DNA of 64,000 nucleotides, taken from the NCBI GenBank assembly GCA_045638145.1, contig JAZUAU010000027.1, forward strand, positions 124,001 to 188,000, given 5' to 3'. The stretch's first letter is position 1; every line of letters begins with the position of its first letter. Below the pieces are notes generated by a model, which had not been told where the DNA came from, searched no databases, and was given only the letters and a program-made list of their open reading frames with translations. The position numbers and the translations under genes were made by a program. This DNA is from SFWF01 sp045638145 (GTDB lineage: Bacteria; Bacillota; Clostridia; Oscillospirales; Acutalibacteraceae). Of this stretch, positions 37,650 through 46,163 are shown piece after piece.

Positions 37650-39593
37650 ATGAGCAACGAAACTATTAAAAACACACAGGTTACAGAGAGCTACGACGAG
37701 AGTTCCATTCAGGTACTTGAAGGACTTGAGGCGGTAAGAAAGCGCCCCGGTATGTATATCGGTTCAACCGGCGAGCGCGGACTTCATCATCTCGTTTACG
37801 AAATCGTCGATAACTCAATAGACGAGGCTCTTGCCGGCTACTGCGACAAGATTACCGTGGAGATTATTGACGACGGTATAATTCGCGTTACCGATAACGG
37901 AAGAGGTATCCCTGTTGGAATTAACCCCCAGAAGGGAATTCCTACTGTAACTGTTGTATTTACCATTCTTCACGCAGGCGGTAAATTCGGCGGTAGCGGA
38001 TATAAGGTTTCGGGAGGACTTCACGGAGTTGGCGCTTCGGTTGTTAACGCTCTTTCAAGCTGGCTTGAGGTTGAGGTCCGTGACGGCAAAAATGTCTATA
38101 AGCAGAGATATGAAAAGGGTAATATTGTAACCGAGCTCGAGGTAATAGGCACCTGTAATGAAACAGGTACAACCGTAACCTTTAAGCCCGACCCGACAAT
38201 ATTTACCGACACCACGACTTATGACTATGATACCCTTCTCAATCGTCTTCGTGAGCAGGCTTTTCTTAATGCAGGCATCCGCATAGTGCTCGAGGATAAG
38301 CGTACCGATGTTTTCGAACCCAAAACCGATGACCTCTGCTATGAGGGCGGTATCAGAGAATATGTTGAATATCTCCGTCAGGGTATAAAAAAGGACCCTA
38401 TTTCGGATATTATCTATCTTTCGGGCACTCGCGGCGACTCAACCGCAGAAATTGCCCTTATGTGGTCAACCGCTTATGATAATAAGATTATGTCTTTTGC
38501 AAATACACTTCACACAATCGACGGCGGTACCCACGAGCAGGCTTTCCGTCAGACAGTGGCCAGAGTTGTAAATAAATATGCACACGATTTCAAGAAGCTT
38601 AAGGTTGATTCCGATAACCTCAAGGGCGAGGATATTATGGAAGGACTTATTGCAGTTGTGTCTGTAAAGCTTGCAGATGCACAGTTCGAGTCGCAGACCA
38701 AGGCAAAGCTTGGTAATACATCGATCGGACAGATGGTGCGTGACCTTATAAATGACCAGCTTTACAGATTCTTAGAGGAGCATCCTGCTGACGCTAAAAT
38801 CGTTATAGATAAGGCTATTGCGGCATCAAATGCGCGTGAAGCTGCACAAAAAGCAAGAGATGCTTCTCGTAATAAGTCGGGTATTGGCGGAAAGACCAGA
38901 ATGCCCGAAAAACTTAAAGACTGTATCAGTGATGACCCGACCAAGACCGAAATTTATATCGTCGAGGGAGATAGTGCAGGCGGCTCTGCGGTTGAGGGCA
39001 GAAACTCTACCTATCAGGCAATTCTCCCCCTCTGGGGTAAGATGCTGAACGTTGAGAAGGCACGCGATGACAAGGTTTACGGAAACGACAAGCTTTCCCC
39101 TGTTATCGTGGCACTCGGAACGGGAATTGGCGAGAATTTTGATATAAATCGACTTCGTTATGACAAGATTGTTATTATGGCCGATGCCGATGTCGACGGT
39201 AGCCATATCAGAACACTTCTGCTCACCTTCTTCTTCCGCTATATGCCCGAGCTGATTGAAACGGGACACGTTTATTTGGCACAGCCCCCCCTCTTCCGCG
39301 TTTCAAAGGGCAAGCAGCACTTTGATGCCTTTAACGAAGAGGAAAAGGCAGAGTATATCGAGCGTCTCGGCGGTACGGCAGATGTTCAGCGCTATAAGGG
39401 TCTTGGTGAAATGGATCCCGATCAGCTTTGGGAAACAACCCTTAACCCCGAAACGAGAACCTTCCTTCGCGTTACGATGAGCGACGCCATGCTTGCGGAT
39501 GAAACCTTCACAATGCTCATGGGCGAAGAGGTTGAACCGAGAAAGCAGTTTATTGAAGAAAATGCGGTCTTTGCGACCGATTTGGATATCTAA
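37650..39593 (+). CDS. gyrB: DNA gyrase subunit B
   Basis: 647 residues, typical length for the Firmicute form without the E. coli insertion. The GHKL ATPase has HHLVYEIVDNSIDEALAG, DNGRGIPVG and SGGLHGVGASVVNAL. The TOPRIM domain has EGDSAGGSA and ADADVDGSHIRTLLLTFF. It ends in the QFIEENA tail. It supplies ATP-driven supercoiling with GyrA. AAGGAGATAAAA precedes the ATG. gyrA begins 20 bases later. Confidence 0.97.
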   Translation: MSNETIKNTQVTESYDESSIQVLEGLEAVRKRPGMYIGSTGERGLHHLVYEIVDNSIDEALAGYCDKITVEIIDDGIIRVTDNGRGIPVGINPQKGIPTVTVVFTILHAGGKFGGSGYKVSGGLHGVGASVVNALSSWLEVEVRDGKNVYKQRYEKGNIVTELEVIGTCNETGTTVTFKPDPTIFTDTTTYDYDTLLNRLREQAFLNAGIRIVLEDKRTDVFEPKTDDLCYEGGIREYVEYLRQGIKKDPISDIIYLSGTRGDSTAEIALMWSTAYDNKIMSFANTLHTIDGGTHEQAFRQTVARVVNKYAHDFKKLKVDSDNLKGEDIMEGLIAVVSVKLADAQFESQTKAKLGNTSIGQMVRDLINDQLYRFLEEHPADAKIVIDKAIAASNAREAAQKARDASRNKSGIGGKTRMPEKLKDCISDDPTKTEIYIVEGDSAGGSAVEGRNSTYQAILPLWGKMLNVEKARDDKVYGNDKLSPVIVALGTGIGENFDINRLRYDKIVIMADADVDGSHIRTLLLTFFFRYMPELIETGHVYLAQPPLFRVSKGKQHFDAFNEEEKAEYIERLGGTADVQRYKGLGEMDPDQLWETTLNPETRTFLRVTMSDAMLADETFTMLMGEEVEPRKQFIEENAVFATDLDI

Positions 39594-39613
39594 CGAAAGG
39601 AGAGCTGAAACAA

Positions 39614-42172
39614 ATGGCAAAACAGGAAAAGGTCTATTGGCCCGAAAGTGAAGATACCAACATTGTTCCCGTCGAAATAGTTGACGAGGTCAAGGGTAGC
39701 ATGCTTCAGTACGGTATGAGCGTGCTTGTCGGCCGTGCTCTCCCCGATGTTCGTGACGGACTAAAGCCCGTTCACAGAAGAATTCTTTATACAATGTATG
39801 AAAACGGTCTAACACCCGACAAAGCATATCGTAAGTGTGCTGATACCGTCGGTGCGGTGCTCGGTCGTTATCATCCTCATGGCGACTCCTCTGTTTATGA
39901 GGCTATGGTTAGAATGGCGCAGGACTTCTCTCTGCGTTATCCCCTCATAGACGGACACGGAAACTTCGGTAATATCGATGGTTATCCTGCTGCGGCTTAC
40001 CGATACACCGAGTCAAAGATGAACAGACTTTCTCTTCATATGCTCGACGATATTGATAAGGATACTGTTGATTTCGTTCCGAACTATGATGACAGACTTA
40101 AAGAGCCTACCGTTCTTCCCGTTCGCTTCCCGCAGTTGCTCGTTAACGGTTCATCAGGTATCGCATTCGGTATGGCTACCGAAATTCCACCCCACAACCT
40201 AGGAGAAGCCATCGACGGTATGTGCTACCTTATCGACAACCCCGAGGCAGAGCTTTCCGACCTTTGCGAATATATTAAGGGACCCGATTTTCCCACCGGC
40301 GGAATTATAATGGGCAGAGCGGGTATCCGCGGCGCCTATGCAACCGGTAAGGGCAGAATCGTAGTTCGCGGTAAGACAGAAATTGAGGAGCTTTCAAACG
40401 GAAAGTTCAGAATCGTTATTACCGAGATTCCCTATAAGGTTAGAAAAGAAGCTCTTGTTAAGAAGATTTATGACCTTGCCGCTGAAAAGAGGGTTGAGGG
40501 CATTGATGATGTTGTTGACTACTCCTCAAAGCGTGACGGCGGCATCAGAATAGTGGTTGACATAAAGCGTGATGCTAATCCGCAGGTTGTTCTTAATAAG
40601 CTCTATTCCTACACCGAGCTTCAGACCACCTTCGGCGCAAACCTTATAGCTATCGTAAACGGAAAACCGCAGATTCTGACCCTTAAGGAGATGCTTCAGA
40701 ACTGCATCGACTTCCAATGTGAGATTATCGAACGCAGAACCGCCTTTGATATGAAGAAGGCTCAGGAGAGAGCCCACATTTTAGAGGCTCTTAATACCGC
40801 AATCGACTTTATCGATGAGGTTATTTCTATAATCCGCACCTCAAAGACCATCCCCGAATCCAAGGAGAGACTTGCAGAGCGTTTCCAGTTTGACGATGTT
40901 CAGACCACCGCTATAGTTCAGATGCAGCTCGGTAAGCTTGCCGGCATGGAAAAGCAGAAGATTGAGGATGAGCTTAATGAGAAATATGCCTTTATTAAGG
41001 AGTGTCAGGAGATTTTAGCATCCCACTCCAGAGTTCTTGATATCGTTAAGACCGAGGCTCTGAATCTCAGAGATAAATACTCCGACGACAGAAGAACAGA
41101 GATTTCTGCCGTTTCGGGAGAGGTTGATATTGAAGACCTTATTCCTGAGGAAGAGTGCGTTATCACAAAGACTACCGGCGGATATATTAAGCGTCTTCCT
41201 GCCGATACCTATTCGGTACAGAACAGAGGCGGTAAGGGTATTAAGGGTATGACCACCCGAGAGGACGATTTCGTTGAGTCTATGTTCGTTTGCTCGTCCC
41301 ACGACTGGATTATGATGTTTACAAACCTCGGCCGAGTTTACAGACTCAAGGCCTATGAGATTCCTGAGGGTACTCGCACATCAAAGGGTATGAATGTGGT
41401 TAACATAATACCACTTATGCCGGACGAGAAGGTTACAAAGATTCTCCCCTGCCCCGAGCTTGACAACGAGCAGTTTATCGTTATGGGTACTAAGGATGGC
41501 GTAATCAAGAGAACCTCTATGGAAGCCTTTAAGAACACGAGAAAGACCGGTATTATCGCACTTGAGCTTGACGAGGGCGATGAGCTTCGCTTTGTTGCTC
41601 TGACGGTTGGCAAGTCAAGTCTCCTTGTTGCCACTAAGAAGGGCTTTGCGATTCGCTTTGATGAAAACGATGTTCGCCCGATGGGTCGTACCGCACGAGG
41701 TGTTCGTGCTATCAAGCTCCGCGAGGGCGATGAGGTTGTTTCTATGGCTGCCTGCGATGAGGATACGGTTCTTCTTACCGTTACCGAAACGGGGTACGGC
41801 AGAAGAACACCTATCTCCGACCACAGGCTCCAGTCTCGTGGTGGTAAGGGTATCACAAACTACCGATGTGAGAAATATGGTGATGTTTGTGCCGTTGTCG
41901 CCGTTAGCGAGGATGAGGACATTATTATGATTTCTACCGACGGTATAATCATCAGGATTGCCGCCGATACAATCAGTATGTTTAACCGCCCCTCAAAGGG
42001 TGTTCGCATTATGAAGTTCGGACAGAATGCCGAGGCACGGGTTCTCTCGGTTGCAACTGCTGCTCATAATGAGGAAGAGGTTACCGACCTGCCCGACGCA
42101 CCCGATGCAGATGCTACAGAGGCGCCTGCAGACGAGCCTATCGACGAGCCCGAGGAAACCACAGAGGAATAA
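39614..42172 (+). CDS. gyrA: DNA gyrase subunit A
   Basis: 852 residues. The breakage-reunion domain contains the catalytic Tyr in AAAYRYTESKM and the quinolone-determining region HPHGDSSVYEAMVRMAQ, which shows the usual Ser and Glu (no classic resistance substitution). The GyrA box QNRGGKG marks the start of the C-terminal beta-pinwheel, so this is gyrase and not topoisomerase IV. The last ~45 residues are an acidic Glu/Asp/Pro tail. AAAGGAGAG lies 12 bases before the ATG. Final gene of the origin block. Confidence 0.97.
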   Translation: MAKQEKVYWPESEDTNIVPVEIVDEVKGSMLQYGMSVLVGRALPDVRDGLKPVHRRILYTMYENGLTPDKAYRKCADTVGAVLGRYHPHGDSSVYEAMVRMAQDFSLRYPLIDGHGNFGNIDGYPAAAYRYTESKMNRLSLHMLDDIDKDTVDFVPNYDDRLKEPTVLPVRFPQLLVNGSSGIAFGMATEIPPHNLGEAIDGMCYLIDNPEAELSDLCEYIKGPDFPTGGIIMGRAGIRGAYATGKGRIVVRGKTEIEELSNGKFRIVITEIPYKVRKEALVKKIYDLAAEKRVEGIDDVVDYSSKRDGGIRIVVDIKRDANPQVVLNKLYSYTELQTTFGANLIAIVNGKPQILTLKEMLQNCIDFQCEIIERRTAFDMKKAQERAHILEALNTAIDFIDEVISIIRTSKTIPESKERLAERFQFDDVQTTAIVQMQLGKLAGMEKQKIEDELNEKYAFIKECQEILASHSRVLDIVKTEALNLRDKYSDDRRTEISAVSGEVDIEDLIPEEECVITKTTGGYIKRLPADTYSVQNRGGKGIKGMTTREDDFVESMFVCSSHDWIMMFTNLGRVYRLKAYEIPEGTRTSKGMNVVNIIPLMPDEKVTKILPCPELDNEQFIVMGTKDGVIKRTSMEAFKNTRKTGIIALELDEGDELRFVALTVGKSSLLVATKKGFAIRFDENDVRPMGRTARGVRAIKLREGDEVVSMAACDEDTVLLTVTETGYGRRTPISDHRLQSRGGKGITNYRCEKYGDVCAVVAVSEDEDIIMISTDGIIIRIAADTISMFNRPSKGVRIMKFGQNAEARVLSVATAAHNEEEVTDLPDAPDADATEAPADEPIDEPEETTEE

Positions 42173-42181
42173 TTAGTATTG

Positions 42182-42205
42182 CGGAGCCGCGGATTCGTGG
42201 CTCCG
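42182..42205 (+). terminator. Possible gyrA terminator
   Basis: CGGAGCC (42182-42188) pairs with GGCTCCG (42199-42205); the following TATATTAAATTT has no clean T-run, so termination may be weak and the CPBP gene could be read through. Confidence 0.4.
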
Positions 42206-42268
42206 TATATTAAATTTGCAAAAAAACGAGAAACTCAAAGAAAAAGCGAGAAAACCGGAGGAAAACAC

Positions 42269-43264
42269 TTGAACAACGAATATTCAAACCAATACGTTTT
42301 CGGGGAGAGCGACCTACAGAGAGAAAAGAGTGAAATCAGACAACGCTCTATGTATATAGGGCTTGCTATGCTTATCACACTTGCAGCACAGGTCTTTTGG
42401 TCGGTCGCGTATTTTAATGTAATGAGACTGTTTGGAATAGATAATGACGCGGCAATAGAGATTGCCCAGAGGCCTATTGTTAATCAGCTTATTAACCAGA
42501 TTCTCTCTGCAATTATTTTTACTTTACCTTTTCTAGTTGTCACAAGCGGTTGTCAGCTGAAGCATGGGGATATTGCGAGCTATAAAAAGCCTGATAAAGA
42601 ATTTTTGCTACCTATTATATTTATTAGCATTTCATTCTTTGCCTTTGCAAATATGGCGAGTAGTGTTGTGACAAATATATTTGCCGGCTTCGGAAAAGAG
42701 GTTACAGGCGGCACTATGCCCGAAACCACAGGAATATTCGGCTTTATCGTTACCTTTATAGGTGCGGCAGTTGTTGCCCCCTTAACCGAAGAATTTGCTA
42801 TGCGCGGCGTTGTGCTTGGCGCCCTTCGTAAATATGGCGACGGCTTTGCTCTACTTGTTTCAGCCCTTCTTTTCGGGCTTATGCACGGCAACTTTATGCA
42901 GATTCCTTTTGCATTTGTTGTCGGTCTTGCCCTGGGCTTTGCCGTTATCAAAACGCGAAGCGTATGGACAGGTGTTATAATCCACTTTATAAACAATGCG
43001 ACAGCCGTTATTCTTGAAACGGCATCGCGAGGATTGCCACAAACTGCAAAAGCCCTTATAAATACGGGATATTTTTGCCTCTGTTTTGCCTGCCTCTTTA
43101 TAGGAATATTGCTTTTGAAGGGCGAAACAAAAAAGCTTTGCAAGTTAACATCCTGCGAAACCGGGCAAAAACCCCAAAAGATTGCGGGATATTTCTTCTC
43201 CGGTTTCTTTATGATAGCCTATCTTGTGCTTATAACCTTTACTGCTATGGGCAACCTCAAATAG
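42269..43264 (+). CDS. CPBP-family intramembrane protease
   Basis: 331 residues with about eight membrane segments. The CPBP (Abi/CAAX) motifs are present: LTEEFAMRGVVLGAL (EExxxR), FGLMHGNFMQIP (FxxxH) and VWTGVIIHFINN (HxxxN). Members cleave prenylated or leader peptides or act as bacteriocin-immunity proteins; the substrate is unknown. The TTG at 42269 follows GGAGG with 7-base spacing, better than any ATG upstream or downstream. It sits between gyrA and a parS site. Confidence 0.88.
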   Translation: MNNEYSNQYVFGESDLQREKSEIRQRSMYIGLAMLITLAAQVFWSVAYFNVMRLFGIDNDAAIEIAQRPIVNQLINQILSAIIFTLPFLVVTSGCQLKHGDIASYKKPDKEFLLPIIFISISFFAFANMASSVVTNIFAGFGKEVTGGTMPETTGIFGFIVTFIGAAVVAPLTEEFAMRGVVLGALRKYGDGFALLVSALLFGLMHGNFMQIPFAFVVGLALGFAVIKTRSVWTGVIIHFINNATAVILETASRGLPQTAKALINTGYFCLCFACLFIGILLLKGETKKLCKLTSCETGQKPQKIAGYFFSGFFMIAYLVLITFTAMGNLK

Positions 43265-43267
43265 CAT

Positions 43268-43283
43268 TGTTTCACGTGAAACA
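43268..43283. promoter_or_regulatory. parS: parS site 1
   Basis: TGTTTCACGTGAAACA, the exact 16-base ParB (Spo0J)-binding consensus, about 8.4 kb from the predicted origin. It lies in the 30-base gap before tadA. Confidence 0.95.
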
Positions 43284-43294
43284 AAGGAGAATTT

Positions 43295-43744
43295 ATGAAT
43301 AAAAAGTTTATGGAAGAAGCACTGACACTTGCTAAAAGCGCGGCAGAAATGGGCGACGTGCCGGTAGGAGCTGTTGTTGTAAAAAACGGAAAAATAATTG
43401 GTAGAGGTTATAATTTTCGAGAAACAAAGAACGACCCCACCGCCCATGCAGAAATTGTCGCAATAAGAAAGGCGGCAGAAACGCTTGGTAATTGGCATCT
43501 TGACGACTGCGAGATATATGTTACCCTTGAGCCTTGTCCGATGTGTGCGGGTGCAATTATTAATTCCCGCATAAAAACAGTGGTGTTTGGAGCTTTTGAT
43601 AAAAAAGCGGGTTCTGCGTCATCCGACTCGGTCATAGATCTTTTTTCGTTGCCTTATAATCATAAGCCCGAGGTTTTTTGCGGAATTTGTGAAAAAGAGT
43701 GCGCTAAGCTACTGACTGATTTCTTCGAGGAGAAGCGTAAATAA
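43295..43744 (+). CDS. tadA: tRNA adenosine-34 deaminase
   Basis: 149 residues, the size of TadA, which converts A34 of tRNA-Arg(ACG) to inosine. Zinc and catalytic motifs are TAHAEIVAIRKAA (His-Ala-Glu) and PCPMCAGAI (PCxxC). The ribosome site AAGGAG is directly after the parS palindrome, so ParB binding could affect its expression. The stop overlaps the next start (TAATG), coupling it to the YczE-like gene. Confidence 0.94.
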   Translation: MNKKFMEEALTLAKSAAEMGDVPVGAVVVKNGKIIGRGYNFRETKNDPTAHAEIVAIRKAAETLGNWHLDDCEIYVTLEPCPMCAGAIINSRIKTVVFGAFDKKAGSASSDSVIDLFSLPYNHKPEVFCGICEKECAKLLTDFFEEKRK

Positions 43745-44427
43745 TGAAGAAAATAATGAGAATGAACGAAGTCTATTGGCTTCTTGGCAATATACTTTGT
43801 GCTGTTGGAATTGCCCTTTGCACAAAATCAGGGCTCGGTCTTTCTATGATTGCTGCACCGCCCTTTATACTTAATCAGTATTTGGTGCACTTTTCACCCT
43901 TTTTCACACAGGGTGCTTGCGAGTACATATTACAGGCTTTTTTGCTTTTAGTAATGTGTATGCTAACGGGTAAATTCAGATTTAAGTATCTTTTATCATT
44001 CGCAACGGCATTTATCTTCGGCAATATGGTGGACCTATCACTTTGGTTTTGTGGCGGTCAGGCGGTTTACGATAGCTTGGTACTGAGAATAATAGCCTTT
44101 GCGGTTAGCGAAATTATCGTATCTCTTGCTATCGCTTGTTATTTCAGAACAAGCCTTCCGCTTTGTGTTTATGAGCTTTTTGTGGTTGCGGTTGCAGATA
44201 GATTTAAGAGACCATCCCACAGAATAAAGATGATTTTCGATTATTTTATGCTAACACTCTCTATAGCGCTGACCTTACTGCTTTTTGGTGGCTTTGTAGG
44301 GATCGGAGTAGGCACAATAATTCTTACCTTGGTAAATTCACACCTAATCCGGCTTTGGGGCATAGTGCTTGATAAACTCTTCGGAAACGAGCCTAGATTT
44401 CCTAAGCTGACTAAAAAGCTTTCATAA
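43744..44427 (+). CDS. YczE/YitT-like (DUF6198) membrane protein
   Basis: 227 residues with five or six membrane segments. The N-terminal half has LGLSMIAAPPFILNQYL and a GxGxS-type turn, and the pattern resembles the YczE/YyaS or DUF6198 family of integral membrane proteins. Function unknown; some relatives sit with TetR regulators or antibiotic-synthesis genes. Translationally coupled to tadA. It ends 4 bases before the second parS site. Confidence 0.7.
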   Translation: MKKIMRMNEVYWLLGNILCAVGIALCTKSGLGLSMIAAPPFILNQYLVHFSPFFTQGACEYILQAFLLLVMCMLTGKFRFKYLLSFATAFIFGNMVDLSLWFCGGQAVYDSLVLRIIAFAVSEIIVSLAIACYFRTSLPLCVYELFVVAVADRFKRPSHRIKMIFDYFMLTLSIALTLLLFGGFVGIGVGTIILTLVNSHLIRLWGIVLDKLFGNEPRFPKLTKKLS

Positions 44428-44431
44428 TGGT

Positions 44432-44447
44432 TGTTTCACGTGAAACA
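44432..44447. promoter_or_regulatory. parS: parS site 2
   Basis: A second exact TGTTTCACGTGAAACA, 1164 bases from the first, in the gap after the YczE-like gene. Two perfect sites this close to dnaA fit the usual clustering of parS around the origin. Confidence 0.95.
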
Positions 44448-44469
44448 ATCCCAATAAAATAATAAAACA

Positions 44470-44514
44470 CCCTTCGTCCGCATATAATTATCTGCAAGGA
44501 CGGAGGGCTTTTTT
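44470..44514 (+). terminator. Terminator overlapping the SpoVB-like ribosome site
   Basis: CCCTTCGTCC (44470-44479) pairs with GGACGGAGGG (44498-44507, one mismatch), then CTTTTTT. GGAGGG in the 3' arm is also the ribosome site for the ATG at 44515. Confidence 0.75.
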
Positions 44515-46002
44515 ATGGGTAAAGGACGGGTAATATTTTTAAGGAATGCGGCGGTGCTGACGGTAACAAGTCTGTTACTTCGTTTTGTAGGAATGATATT
44601 CCGAGTCTGGCTTGCGGCGGCTGTCGGTGCAGAGGGAATGGGTCTTTATCAGCAGATTTTCTCTCTTTATATGTTAGTGTCGGTATTCGCCTCGTCGGGT
44701 GTCGGTCTTGCTGTAACGCGGCTTATTTCGGAAGAGCTTACTGTCGGCAAACGGCGGGGAGTAGATATGATTGTAATGCGGAGTATGGGACTGACCCTTG
44801 TAGCAGCGGCCGTAACCTCAATCATATTATATAGCGGTGCAGAGCCCATAGCGGTTTACATAATATCGGACAAACGAGCCGCAATTTCCCTTAAAATAAT
44901 GTGCGCTTCGCTACCCTTTATGGGAATCAGCGCAGTGCTGAAGGGATATTTCTTCTCGCGGAAGAAAACTTTGCCCGGATCGGCCTCACAAATACTCGAG
45001 CAGGCGGTTAGAATAGTCTTTATTTTAACCGCATTCAGGGGCGGAAATACGGGGGTTGAGGATGGGTGCGCCGCCGTTCTTTTCGGCGATGCTTTGGCAG
45101 AAGCCTCCTCGGCAATTTATCTCTTTGTATGCTATATTTATGACCGAAAAAAGACGGCAACCCTCTCGGGCAGAGAGCGACCGCCCTATAAAATTACAAG
45201 GGAACTTCTTCGTATCGTTACTCCAATCGCAGGGGGCAGATATTTAAACACAGCACTCCGTACGGCAGAGAATATTTTGGTACCCGCCTGCCTTATAAAG
45301 TCGGGGCTCACACAGGAGGCCGCCCTCTCGGGCTTCGGTATGATAAAGGGAATGGCGTTGCCGTTACTCTTTTTTCCCGCGGGGCTTTTATCCTCGGTAA
45401 CAAGCCTTTTAGTGCCCGAAATGAGCGAGGCCGCGGCGGCGGGACATAAGGGGAGAATTCGCTATGCAGCCGAGCGTAGCGTTACCCTTACACTCATTTT
45501 CGGTATACCATTTGCCGTTATTTTCTTCTTCGCTGCAGAGCCTCTGTCGGTACTTATATATAATGAGTCAGGTGTAGGTGATTTGGTTAAAGCTCTCGCC
45601 CCACTCGTGCCCCTGATGTACCTTGATTCGGTGTCGGATGCCCTTCTTAAATCCCTCGATAAGCAGCTGATAACCTTTCGCCATACGTTACTAGATTCCC
45701 TTGGACGGCTTGCCGCAATTTTTGCCTTTTTACCGCCTTTCGGAATGACTGGTTTTATTGTTATTATGTATGCAAGCAACCTTTTCACCTCACTGCTTAA
45801 TATGACAACCCTACTCAGGGTCACAAAGGCAAAAATAAACCCGCTAAAGAAAGTAATATTACCCATTCTTTTAGCTCTGACGGGCGGCTTCTTAGCCGAC
45901 TTTTTGCTTTCGGTTGCAGGACTTTCGGGAATGGTTTACATAACGCTGTTAGGAGCCGGCGTATTCGGAGCATATGTCCCTGCTTTATTAATGAATAAAT
46001 AA
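44515..46002 (+). CDS. SpoVB-like polysaccharide/lipid flippase (MOP superfamily)
   Basis: 495 residues with about 14 membrane segments. RNAAVLTVTSLLLRFVGMIFRVWLA near the start and SSGVGLAVTRLISE match the SpoVB/MurJ group of flippases. SpoVB is needed for spore cortex synthesis, while related proteins flip lipid II or teichoic precursors. The assignment to SpoVB rather than another MOP flippase rests on overall pattern and the sporulating background. Its ribosome site lies inside the upstream terminator. A single-gene unit. Confidence 0.8.
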   Translation: MGKGRVIFLRNAAVLTVTSLLLRFVGMIFRVWLAAAVGAEGMGLYQQIFSLYMLVSVFASSGVGLAVTRLISEELTVGKRRGVDMIVMRSMGLTLVAAAVTSIILYSGAEPIAVYIISDKRAAISLKIMCASLPFMGISAVLKGYFFSRKKTLPGSASQILEQAVRIVFILTAFRGGNTGVEDGCAAVLFGDALAEASSAIYLFVCYIYDRKKTATLSGRERPPYKITRELLRIVTPIAGGRYLNTALRTAENILVPACLIKSGLTQEAALSGFGMIKGMALPLLFFPAGLLSSVTSLLVPEMSEAAAAGHKGRIRYAAERSVTLTLIFGIPFAVIFFFAAEPLSVLIYNESGVGDLVKALAPLVPLMYLDSVSDALLKSLDKQLITFRHTLLDSLGRLAAIFAFLPPFGMTGFIVIMYASNLFTSLLNMTTLLRVTKAKINPLKKVILPILLALTGGFLADFLLSVAGLSGMVYITLLGAGVFGAYVPALLMNK

Positions 46003-46045
46003 GGATATCTAGCTCAGGAAAGGTGCCTGCGGTGCAAGGTGAAAC

Positions 46046-46130
46046 GGGTTGTCGTAAATGCTAACCCCTACGGTATTTATTATAGACGTATCATAATTAC
46101 ATCGTAGCGAAGCCACACATTATTCACTAT
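46046..46130 (+). repeat. CCCCTAC-tailed hairpin followed by a TAATTACGATACGA-family fragment
   Basis: GGGTT (46046-46050) pairs with AACCC (46063-46067) followed by CTAC. Then 46082-46130, on the minus strand, reads AATGTGTGGCTTCGCTACG and TGTAATTATGATACG, matching 32018-32058 with few changes. Two repeat families are side by side here. Confidence 0.6.
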
Positions 46131-46136
46131 TCATTA

Positions 46137-46162
46137 AAAAAGCACCCCAAGAGGTGCTTTTT
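46137..46162. terminator. Bidirectional terminator between SpoVB-like gene and trkH
   Basis: AAAAAGCACC (46137-46146), 6-base loop, GGTGCTTTTT (46153-46162). The T-runs on both strands serve the convergent genes. Confidence 0.8.
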
Positions 46163-46163
46163 G

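Noticed and set aside
41353..41856. A 167-codon minus-strand frame inside gyrA
   Set aside because: It lies wholly within gyrA with Ser/Arg-rich composition typical of antisense frames; no start signal.
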